Source: Acetobacteraceae bacterium
GTDB lineage: Bacteria; Pseudomonadota; Alphaproteobacteria; Acetobacterales; Acetobacteraceae
Assembly (NCBI GenBank): GCA_027489135.1
Contig: JAIYAI010000383.1
Span: 1 to 5,706 of the forward strand
Length of the DNA stretch: 5,706 nucleotides
Reading direction: 5' to 3'
The notes beneath the pieces are model-generated. The model saw only the letters and a list, made by a program, of their open reading frames with translations. It was not told the DNA's origin and did not search any database. Below, piece after piece: positions 5,616-5,706 of the stretch (its first letter is position 1; every line of letters starts with the position of its first letter). The position numbers and the translations under genes were made by a program.

Positions 5616-5623
5616 GAGGAGGT
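5616..5623 (+). promoter_or_regulatory. Strong ribosome-binding site of the last gene
   Basis: GAGGAGGT is a near-perfect complement to the 3' end of 16S rRNA. It lies 11 bases before the ATG at 5635, slightly longer than optimal. It is the strongest Shine-Dalgarno in the window and fixes the start of the final reading frame. The sequence just before it is a C-run at 5606-5612. Confidence 0.7.
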
Positions 5624-5634
5624 TCGAGAAACCA

Positions 5635-5706
5635 ATGGCCCTTCAACCCGACTATCGGAACCTGACGGGTGCGCCTGGCTGGGGTCGCATGGCGACCGCC
5701 GACGCG
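5635..5706 (+). CDS. Start of an unrecognised protein (first 24 codons, runs off right edge)
   Basis: An ATG after the strong GAGGAGGT site opens a frame that continues to the window edge, encoding MALQPDYRNLTGAPGWGRMA and four more residues (TADA). No signal peptide or membrane segment is visible in this stretch, so the product probably starts in the cytoplasm. I do not recognise the family from 24 residues. The long, structured upstream region (5357-5634) with a candidate operator suggests the gene is regulated and, judging by its ribosome-binding site, well translated when on. Confidence 0.65.
   Translation, partial: MALQPDYRNLTGAPGWGRMATADA

Noticed and set aside
5435..5635. A 66-codon minus-strand frame in the last intergenic region
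   Set aside because: It has no ribosome-binding site of note, no recognisable motif, and it covers the palindromes and hairpins of the downstream promoter region.

Overview
The window is very GC-rich. Its coding frames look like those of Acetobacteraceae-type alphaproteobacteria (Roseomonas and relatives). That placement is an inference from composition and protein style; no taxonomic marker gene is present. There are no tRNA, rRNA, CRISPR, transposase or integrase signatures.

Layout. Positions 1-1324 (minus strand) hold the N-terminal 441 residues of a large RTX-like, calcium-binding repeat protein that runs off the left edge. A 146-base divergent intergenic region (1325-1470) carries a candidate promoter for that gene. 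On the plus strand, two amidase-signature hydrolases follow (1471-2823 and 2820-4244). They are joined by a four-base ATGA stop/start overlap and both keep the Lys/cis-Ser/Ser catalytic triad. After a 192-base gap comes a 197-residue lipoprotein with a proline-rich linker and an internally duplicated beta-rich domain (4437-5030), then a 58-residue small lipoprotein with a strong Shine-Dalgarno (5111-5287). The last 347 bases before the final gene (5288-5634) are non-coding but dense in structure: a terminator-like compound hairpin, a 32/33-base tandem direct repeat, a perfect 15-base palindrome, a ten-pair hairpin, and a second perfect 15-base palindrome overlapping a candidate -35 box. They lead into a strong GAGGAGG ribosome-binding site and the first 24 codons of an unrecognised gene (5635 to the right edge).

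How the genes fit together. The two amidases are almost certainly co-translated and probably act on related amide substrates, but no transporter, regulator or pathway enzyme is present to name the substrate. The two lipoproteins are probably exported to the cell envelope and may form a second small unit. The RTX-like protein has no N-terminal signal peptide, which fits type I secretion, but its C-terminus and any exporter genes lie outside the window.

No clearly new multi-gene system is visible. The parts most worth a second look are the structured region at 5357-5634, the duplicated-domain lipoprotein, and the coupled pair of dissimilar amidases.
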